64,000 nucleotides of DNA from NCBI RefSeq assembly GCF_012932215.1, contig NZ_CP048788.1, positions 1,860,001 through 1,924,000 of the forward strand. The letters are read 5' to 3'. A model generated the notes under the pieces. It was not told where the DNA came from. It saw only the letters and a program-made list of their open reading frames with translations, and ran no database searches. Position numbers and translations under genes: made by a program. Shown piece by piece: positions 1 to 10,074 of the stretch. This DNA comes from Roseobacter ponti. Lineage in GTDB: Bacteria; Pseudomonadota; Alphaproteobacteria; Rhodobacterales; Rhodobacteraceae. The stretch's first letter is position 1. Every line of letters begins with the position of its first letter.

Positions 1-62
1 TCATGCCCCTGCTTCTGATAATAGGACAGGAAAGTTGAACGGATGTCATTCAGGGTCTGCAT
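1..62 (-). CDS. alaS: Alanine--tRNA ligase, N-terminal fragment (cut by window edge)
   Basis: Reading the minus strand from the ATG at 62 gives the 20 residues MQTLNDIRSTFLSYYQKQGH, the typical start of bacterial AlaRS, which charges tRNA-Ala. The rest of the gene lies beyond the left edge. An AAAGG ribosome-binding sequence sits about 10 nt before the ATG. It follows recA on the same strand, an order common in alphaproteobacteria, but an intrinsic terminator between the two suggests separate transcription. The fragment is too short to show catalytic motifs, so the call rests on the conserved N-terminus and the neighbourhood. Confidence 0.92.
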   Translation of the reverse strand, partial: MQTLNDIRSTFLSYYQKQGH

Positions 63-150
63 GGGCGGCGGGCCTTTGTCGGAAATCTCATTGCCGTGGG
101 ATACCTCCCCGGCGTCCGGCTGTCCACCAACCCCTGATGCATTGGCATGC

Positions 151-182
151 AAAAACGGGACGCGCCGGTGTGGCGCGCCCCG
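151..182 (-). terminator. Intrinsic terminator downstream of recA
   Basis: On the minus strand a GC-rich stem of about 10 pairs with one mismatch (156-166 with 172-182, loop near 167-171) is followed immediately by five T (151-155). It lies 44 nt after the recA stop and before alaS, so it should end the recA transcript. Confidence 0.8.
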
Positions 183-225
183 ATTCAGGAATTATTGAGA
201 ACCCGGCACCGCACGGGCACGCATA

Positions 226-1305
226 TCAGGCTTCGAGAATATCTTCGTCGTCGGTTTTTTCATGTGCGGGCATATCAAAATCAAGCCCGTGTGCCGCGCG
301 GATCTTGTCTTCGATCTCCAGCGCCATCTGGGTGTTTTCCTTGAGGAAGGATTTGGCGTTTTCGCGACCCTGCCCGATCCGTTCATCTCCGTAGCTGAAC
401 CAGGAGCCGGATTTATCGACGACGCCGGTTGCCACACCCAGATCAAGGAGTTCACCCATCTTGGAGATGCCCTCGCCATACATGATGTCGAACTCGACCT
501 GCTTGAACGGGGCGGCGACCTTGTTCTTCACGACCTTGACGCGGGTGTGGTTGCCCACGACCTCGTCGCGGTCTTTCAGAGCGCCGATGCGGCGGATATC
601 GAGGCGCACGGAGGAGTAAAACTTCAGCGCGTTGCCACCCGTCGTCGTTTCGGGCGAGCCGAACATAACGCCGATTTTCATGCGGATCTGGTTGATGAAG
701 ATGACCATACAGTTGGAGCGGCTGATCGACCCTGTGAGTTTGCGCATCGCCTGGCTCATCAGACGGGCCTGAACACCCACGGAACTGTCGCCCATGTCAC
801 CTTCAAGTTCAGATTTTGGTGTCAAAGCCGCCACTGAATCCACCACGACCATATTGACGGCACCGGACCGCACGAGTGTGTCCGTGATCTCAAGCGCCTG
901 TTCGCCGGTGTCGGGCTGGCTGATCAGCAACTCATCAAGGTCAACGCCGAGCTTTTTGGCATAGGTTGGATCAAGCGCGTGTTCCGCATCCACAAAGGCG
1001 CAGACCCCGCCGGATTTCTGCTGTTCTGCCACACAATGCAGGGTCAGCGTCGTTTTGCCGGAGCTTTCAGGCCCGTAGATCTCAACGATCCGGCCCATCG
1101 GCAGCCCGCCGATCCCGAGAGCAATATCAAGGCCAAGCGAGCCGGTAGAGCTTGCTTTGATGTCCTGAACGGCCCCTTCGGCGCCCAGTCTCATGATCGA
1201 ACCCTTGCCGAACTGGCGCTCAATCTGCGCCAGCGCTGAGTCCAGCGCCTTCTGCTTGTCTGCCGACTTTTTGTTGTTCATGCTCAATAGATCTGCCGTT
1301 GCCAT
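226..1305 (-). CDS. recA: Recombinase RecA
   Basis: 359 residues, normal length for RecA, the ATP-dependent strand-exchange protein that also triggers LexA self-cleavage in the SOS response. The Walker A motif GPESSGKT is at residues 78-85. The conserved [22 protein letters not shown] stretch (DNA-binding loop L2 region) is present. The C-terminus is acidic ([10 protein letters not shown]), as usual. The ATG at 1305 is preceded by GAGGAA 8 nt upstream, which supports this start. The gene is transcribed alone: LexA-type boxes lie over its promoter and an intrinsic terminator follows. cckA lies upstream on the same strand, 342 bp away. Confidence 0.99.
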   Translation of the reverse strand: MATADLLSMNNKKSADKQKALDSALAQIERQFGKGSIMRLGAEGAVQDIKASSTGSLGLDIALGIGGLPMGRIVEIYGPESSGKTTLTLHCVAEQQKSGGVCAFVDAEHALDPTYAKKLGVDLDELLISQPDTGEQALEITDTLVRSGAVNMVVVDSVAALTPKSELEGDMGDSSVGVQARLMSQAMRKLTGSISRSNCMVIFINQIRMKIGVMFGSPETTTGGNALKFYSSVRLDIRRIGALKDRDEVVGNHTRVKVVKNKVAAPFKQVEFDIMYGEGISKMGELLDLGVATGVVDKSGSWFSYGDERIGQGRENAKSFLKENTQMALEIEDKIRAAHGLDFDMPAHEKTDDEDILEA

Positions 1306-1647
1306 TTGCGTTTCCTCTTAGTGTCACAGATCGCCCGGGGCGGCAATCATTGCCGGCGGGTCCCCTGTGAGTGTTCTGCCTATGTTCCTTATGGGATCAA
1401 AAGGAGAACATTTCAATCAAAATTTCTGAGAATGATACTGTTCCGAATCTGGTTAAGGACAGGTTTAGAGCGTTGAGCTTGTTTTGGTGATCTGCCGGAA
1501 TGCGGTGGAAGCGGCGTGTCGTATTGATGACCCGGGCACACCTTTTCACCACGGATAGCCCGACGGGTGTCATGGGCACGAAATGACGGCGCATCACAGG
1601 GTGCAACACTGCAAAACCCTAAGCATCTGGCATCATATGGAAAAAGC
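1306..1647. other. recA-cckA intergenic region (342 bp)
   Basis: The half next to recA holds the recA leader, a GGCAAT-C-ATTGCC palindrome near 1343-1355, and the LexA-controlled promoter. The half next to cckA shows no gene I can support: a 70-codon minus-strand open frame at 1397-1609 lacks recognisable features and overlaps the recA promoter. No terminator with a U-run is visible after cckA. Confidence 0.6.
1373..1416 (-). promoter_or_regulatory. recA promoter with two LexA (SOS) boxes
   Basis: On the minus strand TTGAAA (1411-1416) and CATAAG (1388-1393) are separated by 17 nt, a good sigma70-type promoter. GTTC-N7-GATC lies inside the spacer (1395-1409). A second site, GTTC-N7-GTTC as read on the plus strand (GAAC-N7-GAAC on the minus strand), abuts the -10 (1373-1387). 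GTTC-N7-GTTC is the known alphaproteobacterial LexA box, and GTTC-N7-GATC is the form reported for Rhodobacter sphaeroides recA. LexA at either site would block RNA polymerase. Confidence 0.8.
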
Positions 1648-3993
1648 TCAGTGCAGCTGTTCGTGCACCGTGTCCGTCAGGTCGCTCAGTGAGAATGGTT
1701 TCGGCAGGAAGACGGAATTGGGGATCTTCATCTGTGTCTCGCCGAAACTGTCTTCGGCGTAGCCCGAAACAAAGACGACGCGCACGCCCGGGCGTTCTTT
1801 GAGTGCCTCACGCACCCAGCTCGGACCATCCATGCCGGGCATGACCACGTCGGTGACGAAAACATCGATGTTCAGGCTTTCGTCCTCAAGTGTCTTAAGG
1901 GCGGCCTCTGCAGAATCAGCCTCAAGCACCGTGTACCCGCGCAGCCGCAGAGCCCGGCTTGCAAAGGCGCGCACAGGGGCTTCGTCCTCCACCAGAAGGA
2001 TCACACCATCTCCGTGTTTTCCGGAGGGTTTTGCTGCGGATTTACGCGGCTGGGGCGTGATCGGCTCTGCTTCTTCCAGAACCGGGAAATAGAGCGTAAA
2101 GCAGGTGCCCGCCCCCAGCGTGCTGTCCACGAAAATGTACCCGCCGGTCTGTTTGATGATGCCATAGGCTGTGGAGAGCCCCAGACCGGTTCCCTCTCCT
2201 GTACGTTTGGTGGTGAAAAAGGGCTCAAAGACCTTCTGCAGCTTATCCGGGGCAATGCCCACGCCGTCATCTGCAACCTGAACTGTCACATATTTGCCCG
2301 GCGGCACCGAGACACGGTCACGTTCCAGCGGTTCGGTCAGGTCGGTACATTCGGTGATAATGCGGATTTCGCCACCCTGGGGCATCGCATCACGTGCGTT
2401 GACCACCAGGTTCATCAGCACCTGTTCGAGCTGTCGTTTATCCGCCCTGATCGGATGCAGCACAGGATCATGGCTTAGCGTCAGCATAACTTTCTCACCC
2501 ACAAGCCGGTTCAGCAGATGCGTGAGGTCCGCGAGCGTGTCGCGCATATCCAGCGTTTCCGGGCGCAGTGTCTGTTTGCGCGAAAAGGCCAGCAACTGAC
2601 CCACAAGGGCTGCAGCGCGGTTGGCGTTCTGGTTGATCTGCACCAGATCGCTGAAATCCGGGTCGCCCTGATCATGACGCAGCAACAAAAGATCACAGTG
2701 GCCTGAGATGGCGGTCAGCAGGTTGTTAAAATCATGTGCCACGCCGCCGGCAAGTTGCCCGATGGCCTGCATCTTCTGACTCTGCACGAACTGGGCCTCG
2801 AGCGATTTGAGCTCGGTCGCGTCATTGAGGACGGCGATCAGAGCGGGCCGGCCTTCTTCCGTTACCCGGTTCAGCGTGACCTGAACAAAAACCTCTTTGT
2901 CAGTGCGTTTCAGACGCAGGAATTCCGATTGCTGAGCCGCGCGCCCCGCGACTGTTTCTTTCAGCCAGTCCGTGATCGGTCGCCCGAGCCCTTCCATCAG
3001 ATCACTCAGGTGCACTTTGTCAGTGAGCGTGTTGCCGATCAGCCCCGCAGAGAGCCGGTTGTAGGCCTCAATCTCACCTTCCGGGCTGACTTTCAGCAGT
3101 GGGACCGGCAGATCCTGGAAAACTTCCCAGCCGTCGCGGGGCATCATTTCGCTGCCGGGCGGGAGCAGAAAGAGCGCGCGGCGCCCGGCCCCGGCTTCGA
3201 CCTCGCTTACGAGAACCCGTGTTGTTCCGTCCGCGCCTGTCAGATCGCAGACCGTGCCAGGGATCACCGGCAACCGGTCAAAGAGCCGGTCGAGCGTGCG
3301 CACACGACCGCCGGCCAGCCTGCGCGCCTGATCGTTCATGTAAAGGACGGCATTGGTGCGCCCCACGAGGATCATCGGCAGGACCGGTCCTTCCTGCGTG
3401 CCTGCTGATGCCGGGACGTCTTCGAGGCGCCAGATGTAGGTGTCGGTGCCGGCTTGGTGCACCGCAAGACGGATATGTCCCTTGCGGGTCACCATGTCTT
3501 CGCGGGCTGATCCTTCGAGATCGGCGCGTGTCTTCAGGCGGAAAACGATACCACCAGGGTTGGCCACTGTCGTCTGCAGAGTGCCGGTGATGGTTTCTTC
3601 AAGATCTTTGTCAAAGCGTTTGCGGGCGGCCAGGTTAACAGACAGGACATCACCCTCCCCGTCAGTTACGAAAGTGGGGCTCGCGTCGCGGTCGGTGAAC
3701 TCATTCAGCACGCTGAGCGCCTGTGCATTGCGGCGCCGGTGCCTGCGTGCCAGCAGCACCAGCACACCACAGAGCACAATCAGCGCGGCGGATGCAGCGA
3801 AAAGCGCCTGTCGCGCCAGAAGATCCGGTGAGGCGAGCGCCAGGACGCCAAAGAGGACAGCAATCAGGACAAGTGTTCCAAGTCTGCGCTGCGCCTGAAG
3901 GGCAAAGCGGGTCAGTCTGGAGGGCGTAAGTGCGCTTCGCGGCAAATTCAGGCTCCCTGCGGGTGGAATCACACCCGTATTAAAGCGCCCCAT
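1648..3993 (-). CDS. cckA: Hybrid sensor histidine kinase CckA
   Basis: 781-residue membrane kinase, top of the CckA-ChpT-CtrA phosphorelay that in Rhodobacterales controls motility, gene transfer and recombination functions. Two membrane helices lie at about residues 38-55 and 62-82. PAS-like sensor regions follow at about 100-390. The HisKA domain has the CckA-type box GGVAHDFNNLLTAI with phospho-acceptor His420. The HATPase domain is at about 520-650 and the receiver domain at about 663-781, with Asp715 in VFVTDVVMPGMDG. The start is uncertain: the ATG at 3993 has AAGG only 3 nt away, so a start slightly downstream is possible. A CtrA-type TTAA-N7-TTAA site is 3 bp upstream of this ATG. 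Confidence 0.93.
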   Translation of the reverse strand: MGRFNTGVIPPAGSLNLPRSALTPSRLTRFALQAQRRLGTLVLIAVLFGVLALASPDLLARQALFAASAALIVLCGVLVLLARRHRRRNAQALSVLNEFTDRDASPTFVTDGEGDVLSVNLAARKRFDKDLEETITGTLQTTVANPGGIVFRLKTRADLEGSAREDMVTRKGHIRLAVHQAGTDTYIWRLEDVPASAGTQEGPVLPMILVGRTNAVLYMNDQARRLAGGRVRTLDRLFDRLPVIPGTVCDLTGADGTTRVLVSEVEAGAGRRALFLLPPGSEMMPRDGWEVFQDLPVPLLKVSPEGEIEAYNRLSAGLIGNTLTDKVHLSDLMEGLGRPITDWLKETVAGRAAQQSEFLRLKRTDKEVFVQVTLNRVTEEGRPALIAVLNDATELKSLEAQFVQSQKMQAIGQLAGGVAHDFNNLLTAISGHCDLLLLRHDQGDPDFSDLVQINQNANRAAALVGQLLAFSRKQTLRPETLDMRDTLADLTHLLNRLVGEKVMLTLSHDPVLHPIRADKRQLEQVLMNLVVNARDAMPQGGEIRIITECTDLTEPLERDRVSVPPGKYVTVQVADDGVGIAPDKLQKVFEPFFTTKRTGEGTGLGLSTAYGIIKQTGGYIFVDSTLGAGTCFTLYFPVLEEAEPITPQPRKSAAKPSGKHGDGVILLVEDEAPVRAFASRALRLRGYTVLEADSAEAALKTLEDESLNIDVFVTDVVMPGMDGPSWVREALKERPGVRVVFVSGYAEDSFGETQMKIPNSVFLPKPFSLSDLTDTVHEQLH

Positions 3994-3996
3994 ACC

Positions 3997-4011
3997 TTAA
4001 TCCCGGCTTAA
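3997..4011. promoter_or_regulatory. CtrA-type binding site upstream of cckA
   Basis: TTAA at 3997-4000, seven bases, TTAA at 4008-4011, followed by CC. This is an exact match to the full CtrA site TTAA-N7-TTAA known from Caulobacter and Rhodobacterales. It lies in the 51-bp gap between rsmB and cckA, immediately before the annotated cckA start. Confidence 0.55.
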
Positions 4012-4044
4012 CCAAGAAAGCACTCTATCAGGAGTTGAGTACGA

Positions 4045-5211
4045 CTATTCCTGCAATCGCGTCAAGTGTGCCGCAAAAAACCCGTCAGAATGTTGTGACA
4101 GATTAATCCGCTCCGAATGGATGCAGGTCCAGCCGGGGTTACGGCTGAGGAAGGCTTCCACCGCGTCCTCATTTTCCACGCGCAAAACGGAACAGGTCGC
4201 GTAGGCCAGCACGCCGGCAGGTGCGACAAGGGAAGCTGCTGCATCGAGGATCTGCTGCTGTATCTCTGCAAGTTCTTCAAGACGTTCAGGCGTCAGCGTC
4301 CACCGCCCGTCCGGAGACCGCCGCCAGGCGCCGCTGCCGGAACAGGGCGCGTCGCAGAAAACCACGTCAAAGGGTGCTGCAGCGCCGAGGTCGGCTGTAG
4401 CCAGCTCTGTGATATGCACGCCGGCTCTGGCAGCGCGCTGGCCGAGATCTTTCATGCGCCGCGGATCGATATCATGCGCAAAGACGGCGCGCGCAGGGTC
4501 TGCCGCGATCGCCAGGGCCTTACCGCCGCCGCCGGCACAGTAATCGAGGACACGCGCGCCCTCCGGGAGGCCTGCGGCAACTGCCTGGGATGCTGCATCC
4601 TGCAGCTCGACCAATCCTTCGGTAAAGGATGCTGAATTGCGGATCCTGCGGGCGCCTTCGGTGACGTCCAGCGCGGTTTCCGCAACGGGGTTCGGCGCGT
4701 TGATCATGCCCTCCGCGGCCAGCCTGGTCACGGCATCCTCGCGGGCAATCCGCCCTGTATTGACGCGCAGGGTCACAGGCGCACGGGTGCCGAGCAGGCT
4801 GCCTGCCGCGTCCGCGCCCTCTCCGAGGCTGCGGCGAAATTCAGGCAGGAGCCAGTCAGGCAGGTTCCATCTGGTGCCGTCGTCATCCGGTACTGCCGGC
4901 ACGCTGCGTTCCTGATCAGACAGGGGGGCGGGGGCGTGCCCTTCAACGGTAAAGAAGTCATCGGGCGGCAGGTTCTGAAGCCGCAACGACCCGATCATCA
5001 GGGCCCGCCCGTCAGCGCCTGCGCCCATGGCCGCAGCGCTCCGGCGCCGGCGCAGGACGTCAAAGACGTGATCGCGTACGGCCGCGCGGTCTTTGGACCC
5101 TGCATACCGGCTGCCGCGCGCCCAGCGGGTCAGCGCCTGCTCTGCGGCCTGGCCCTCCCCGATTGCGTCGAGAATACCGATGGCCGCGGCGACGCGTGCG
5201 CCGGGGGTCAC
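4045..5211 (-). CDS. rsmB: RsmB-family 16S rRNA (cytosine-C5) methyltransferase
   Basis: 388 residues. The N-terminal NusB-like helical region (about 1-140) is followed by a Rossmann SAM-dependent domain. Visible motifs are DYCAGGGGKALAIA (SAM loop), FCDAPCSGSGAWRRSPDGRW (motif IV, with its Cys) and YATCSVLRVEN (motif VI with the catalytic TCS Cys). The family methylates cytosine in rRNA; the exact position is inferred from family naming. It starts with GTG at 5211, supported by AGGAG 7 nt upstream. It lies 31 bp behind guaB on the same strand and is probably co-transcribed. Confidence 0.85.
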   Translation of the reverse strand: MTPGARVAAAIGILDAIGEGQAAEQALTRWARGSRYAGSKDRAAVRDHVFDVLRRRRSAAAMGAGADGRALMIGSLRLQNLPPDDFFTVEGHAPAPLSDQERSVPAVPDDDGTRWNLPDWLLPEFRRSLGEGADAAGSLLGTRAPVTLRVNTGRIAREDAVTRLAAEGMINAPNPVAETALDVTEGARRIRNSASFTEGLVELQDAASQAVAAGLPEGARVLDYCAGGGGKALAIAADPARAVFAHDIDPRRMKDLGQRAARAGVHITELATADLGAAAPFDVVFCDAPCSGSGAWRRSPDGRWTLTPERLEELAEIQQQILDAAASLVAPAGVLAYATCSVLRVENEDAVEAFLSRNPGWTCIHSERINLSQHSDGFFAAHLTRLQE

Positions 5212-5242
5212 GCGCCCGCTCCTGTGTCAGCAGATCGTTGCA

Positions 5243-6730
<1,488 letters not shown>

Positions 6731-6852
6731 CTATTTCACGCCGCCGGCAGAATGAAAAGGGCAAAAACGCCCCGATCCCGGCCCCTGCCCCATTGCCAAA
6801 GTCCGGGCGCGCGGCAAAGCTGCAGCGCAGGTCAGCAGAGGAGCCCCGGGGC

Positions 6853-7839
6853 ATGGCGGAACACGGATATGACAGCGGCAGGCTCGATCTGCCCTTTGTG
6901 GGGATCTCCACCTTTGGCAAACGCCCTTATGTAGCCGACTGGAGCGGGCTTGAAGCGGATGTCGCCGTGCTGGGCGCACCCTTTGACGCGGGCACACAGT
7001 GGCGGTCGGGCGCGCGCTTCGGCCCGCGCGGCGTGCGTGAGGCCTCGACGCTTTTCAGCTTTGGTCATGCAGGCGCCTATGATCATGAGGATGATGCGAC
7101 CTATCTGCCCGCCGATGTGCGCATCGTTGATATGGGCGACGCGGATATCGTGCATACCGATACCGAAAGGAGCCACGCCAATATCGAGACAGGCGTGCGC
7201 GCGGCGCTGGCGGCAGGCGCGCTGCCGGTGGTGATCGGCGGCGACCATTCGGTGAATATCCCCTGTATCCGCGCCTTTGACGGGCCTGAATATCACGGCG
7301 GCCCGTTCCATATCCTGCAGATCGATGCGCATCTTGACTTTGTCGATGAGCGCCACGGGGTGCGCCACGGGCACGGCAACCCGATGCGCCGGGCGGCAGA
7401 GCGCGATTATGTCACCGGTCTGAGCCAGATTGGCATCCGCAATGTGAGTTCCACCGCGCGCGAGGGCTACGCTGATGCCCGTGCGATGGGCTCCACGATT
7501 GTTTCGGTGCGCCAGGCCCGGCAGATCGGCCTCGCCGGTCTGCTGAAAACAATCCCCGAAGATGCGAAGGTTTATATCACCATCGACATCGATGCTTTCT
7601 GCCCGTCCATTGCACCCGGCACGGGCACACCGAGCCATGGCGGGTTCCTCTACTACGAAGTGCTGGAACTTTTACAGGGCGTGGCAGAGGCGCATCCGGT
7701 GGTGGGTATCGATCTTGTGGAGGTCGCCCCGGATTATGATCCCACCGGGTCCACCTCAATTCTCGCGGCACAGATCCTGCTGAACCTTCTGGGGTTTATC
7801 TTTCATGCCCGTACGCGGCACCCGCAGACCCGGCCCTGA
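6853..7839 (+). CDS. speB: Agmatinase-like ureohydrolase
   Basis: 328 residues from the ATG at 6853, which has AGAGGAG 9 nt upstream; an open frame extends further 5' but lacks homology-like sequence. The arginase/agmatinase fold is clear: GGDHSVN, QIDAHLDF and TIDIDAFCPSIAPGTGTPSHGG supply the His and Asp ligands of the two-Mn centre. The enzyme hydrolyses a guanidino compound to urea plus an amine. Agmatine is the default substrate by family, but guanidinobutyrate or similar is possible, since FCPS and SHGG differ from the commonest agmatinase wording. It stands alone between guaB and the corrinoid activator. Confidence 0.85.
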   Translation: MAEHGYDSGRLDLPFVGISTFGKRPYVADWSGLEADVAVLGAPFDAGTQWRSGARFGPRGVREASTLFSFGHAGAYDHEDDATYLPADVRIVDMGDADIVHTDTERSHANIETGVRAALAAGALPVVIGGDHSVNIPCIRAFDGPEYHGGPFHILQIDAHLDFVDERHGVRHGHGNPMRRAAERDYVTGLSQIGIRNVSSTAREGYADARAMGSTIVSVRQARQIGLAGLLKTIPEDAKVYITIDIDAFCPSIAPGTGTPSHGGFLYYEVLELLQGVAEAHPVVGIDLVEVAPDYDPTGSTSILAAQILLNLLGFIFHARTRHPQTRP

Positions 7840-7986
7840 AGCCGCTATCCGACGCAAACTCATAATGAATATGACAATTTCAGACGCGCCATGCCGCGCC
7901 TGGTGCATTATGTGACGCTGAACGGCGACCGGAGCATGCGGCAAACGCTATTCTGGTCCGGGCAAATTCAAAGGTGACGGATACTT

Positions 7987-10017
7987 ATGAGCCAGGATCC
8001 TCTCGTGGTTTTCACGCCTTCGGGCAAACGCGGTCGTTTTCCGGTGGGAACGCCGGTTCTGACGGCGGCGCGCCAGCTTGGCGTCGATCTCGATTCTGTC
8101 TGTGGCGGGCGCGGTATCTGTTCGCGGTGTCAGATCACGCCGGGGTACGGCGAATTCTCCAAACACGGGGTCACTGCCCGCGACGGCGCGCTGTCTCAAT
8201 GGAATGCCGTCGAGCAGCGCTACAGGGACAAGCGCGGGCTGACTGAGGGGCGCAGGCTCGGATGCCAGGCGACCCTGCAGAGCGATATCGTGATTGATGT
8301 ACCGCCCGAAAGCCAGGTGCATAAACAGGTGGTGCGCAAACGCGCCGAAGCGCGCGATATCGTGCTCGATCCCTCGACCCGGCTCTTTTACGTCGAGGTG
8401 GCAGAGCCCGATATGCACGATCCCTCCGGTGATCTGGAACGGCTGCGCGACGCGCTGCGTGAGCAGTGGGATCTGCACAAGATCACCGCCGATCTGCACA
8501 TTCTTCAGGAGATGCAGCCTGTGCTGCGCAAAGGGGGGTGGAAGGTCACCGTGGCCGTTCATCTTGGCGACAAAGAAAACAACCCGCGCATCATGCAGAT
8601 CTGGCCGGGGTATTATGACGGCACGGTCTACGGGCTTGCGGTCGATCTCGGTTCGACCACCATCGCGGCGCATCTGTGCGACCTGCAGACCGGTGAGGTG
8701 CTCGCCTCCTCGGGTCTGATGAACCCGCAGATCCGGTTTGGTGAAGACCTGATGAGCCGGGTCAGCTATTCGATGATGAACGCCGGTGGCGCTGCGGAAA
8801 TGACCCGGGCAGTGCGCGCAGGCATGCGTGATCTTTTCACCCAGATCGCGGAAGAAGCCGGGGTTGATCTCGCGCTCATTGTTGATGCGGTATTCGTCTG
8901 CAACCCGGTGATGCACCACCTCTTTCTCGGCATTGATCCCTTTGAGCTTGGCCAGGCGCCCTTTGCGCTGACAACCAACAGTGCGCTGCGTCTGCGCGGC
9001 GATGATCTGGAGCTCAATATCCACCCTTCGGCGCGTGTCTATCTGCTGCCCTGCATCGCGGGTCATGTGGGGGCCGATGCGGCTGCGGTTGCGCTCTCAG
9101 AGGCACCTGATAAATCCGACGATCTGGTGCTGGTCGTGGATGTGGGCACCAATGCCGAGATCCTGCTTGGCAATAAAGAGCGCGTGCTGGCCTGTTCCTC
9201 GCCCACCGGTCCCGCATTCGAGGGCGCGCAGATCAGTTCGGGCCAGCGTGCGGCCCCGGGTGCCATTGAGCGGGTAGAGATTGACCCGGTGACAAAAGCG
9301 CCCCGGTTCAAGGTCATCGGCAGCGATCTGTGGTCTGACGATCCGCGCTTTGTTATTGAAATCGGCGCCACGGGGATTACCGGCATCTGCGGCTCGGGTA
9401 TCATCGAGATGGTGGCCGAGATGCGCATGCACGGGATCGTCGACGCGCCCGGCCTTATCGGCTCGCCGGAACAGACCGGATCGGACCGCTGTTTCCCCGA
9501 TGGCCGCACCTATTCCTATCTGGTGCACGACGGCACCGCCGATGGCGGGCCGCTCATCACAATCACCAACCGCGATATCCGCGAGATCCAGATGGCCAAG
9601 GCCGCACTTTATTCAGGTGCGCGCCTGCTGATGGATAAATTCGGTGTTGATAAGGTGGACCGTGTGGTGCTCGCAGGTGCGTTCGGCGCGCATATCTCGT
9701 CCAAACACGCGATGGTCCTGGGCATGATTCCGGACGCCCCGCTGGACAAGGTGACATCGGCAGGAAATGCGGCGGGCACAGGCGCGCGCATTGCACTGCT
9801 GAACACAGCCGCCCGGGCCGAGATTGAGGCCACGGTGCGCGCCATTCACAAGGTGGAAACCGCCATCGAGCCGCGGTTTCAGGAGCATTTCGTAAACGCC
9901 TCGGCCATTCCCAATGCCGTTGAGCCCTTCCCGATTCTGAACTCGATCGTTACCCTTCCGAAAGCGACATTCAACACCGGCGCAGAGGGTGGCGGCCGCC
10001 GCCGTCGACGGGGCTGA
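7987..10017 (+). CDS. RamA-like corrinoid-activating iron-sulfur protein (DUF4445/ASKHA)
   Basis: 676 residues. An N-terminal ferredoxin-type [2Fe-2S] domain (about 1-105) has the Cys pattern CGGRGICSRC plus a later GCQA. A middle domain (about 110-215) leads into a C-terminal ASKHA ATPase fold (about 218-650) with VDLGSTTIAAH, VDVGTNAEILLG, SSPTGPAFEGAQIS and GSGIIEMVAEM. This architecture belongs to reductive activators of corrinoid-dependent enzymes, which reduce inactive Co(II) corrinoid using ATP. Several Rhodobacterales have a split MetH and are reported to need a RamA-like protein for methionine synthase reactivation; that role is inferred here. The C-terminus ends in a short basic tail (GGGRRRRRG). 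No methyltransferase/corrinoid partner genes are in the window. Confidence 0.85.
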   Translation: MSQDPLVVFTPSGKRGRFPVGTPVLTAARQLGVDLDSVCGGRGICSRCQITPGYGEFSKHGVTARDGALSQWNAVEQRYRDKRGLTEGRRLGCQATLQSDIVIDVPPESQVHKQVVRKRAEARDIVLDPSTRLFYVEVAEPDMHDPSGDLERLRDALREQWDLHKITADLHILQEMQPVLRKGGWKVTVAVHLGDKENNPRIMQIWPGYYDGTVYGLAVDLGSTTIAAHLCDLQTGEVLASSGLMNPQIRFGEDLMSRVSYSMMNAGGAAEMTRAVRAGMRDLFTQIAEEAGVDLALIVDAVFVCNPVMHHLFLGIDPFELGQAPFALTTNSALRLRGDDLELNIHPSARVYLLPCIAGHVGADAAAVALSEAPDKSDDLVLVVDVGTNAEILLGNKERVLACSSPTGPAFEGAQISSGQRAAPGAIERVEIDPVTKAPRFKVIGSDLWSDDPRFVIEIGATGITGICGSGIIEMVAEMRMHGIVDAPGLIGSPEQTGSDRCFPDGRTYSYLVHDGTADGGPLITITNRDIREIQMAKAALYSGARLLMDKFGVDKVDRVVLAGAFGAHISSKHAMVLGMIPDAPLDKVTSAGNAAGTGARIALLNTAARAEIEATVRAIHKVETAIEPRFQEHFVNASAIPNAVEPFPILNSIVTLPKATFNTGAEGGGRRRRRG

Positions 10018-10074
10018 GCAGCAGGGCTCCGGCCACGTCGGCTCATCGTGTAAAAAGCGCACAGGAGGCACGCC

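Noticed and set aside
1453-1467. TTAA-N7-TTTA upstream of recA, resembling a CtrA site
   Set aside because: One half-site deviates, and the site is about 40 bp upstream of the -35; such near matches are common. Listed because CtrA affects recombination genes in relatives.
1397-1609. 70-codon minus-strand open frame between recA and cckA
   Set aside because: No recognisable motif or signal peptide, and it covers the recA promoter and LexA box; probably chance.
7840-7986. Possible cobalamin riboswitch before the RamA-like gene
   Set aside because: No B12-box sequence or multi-stem layout can be drawn in these 147 bases.
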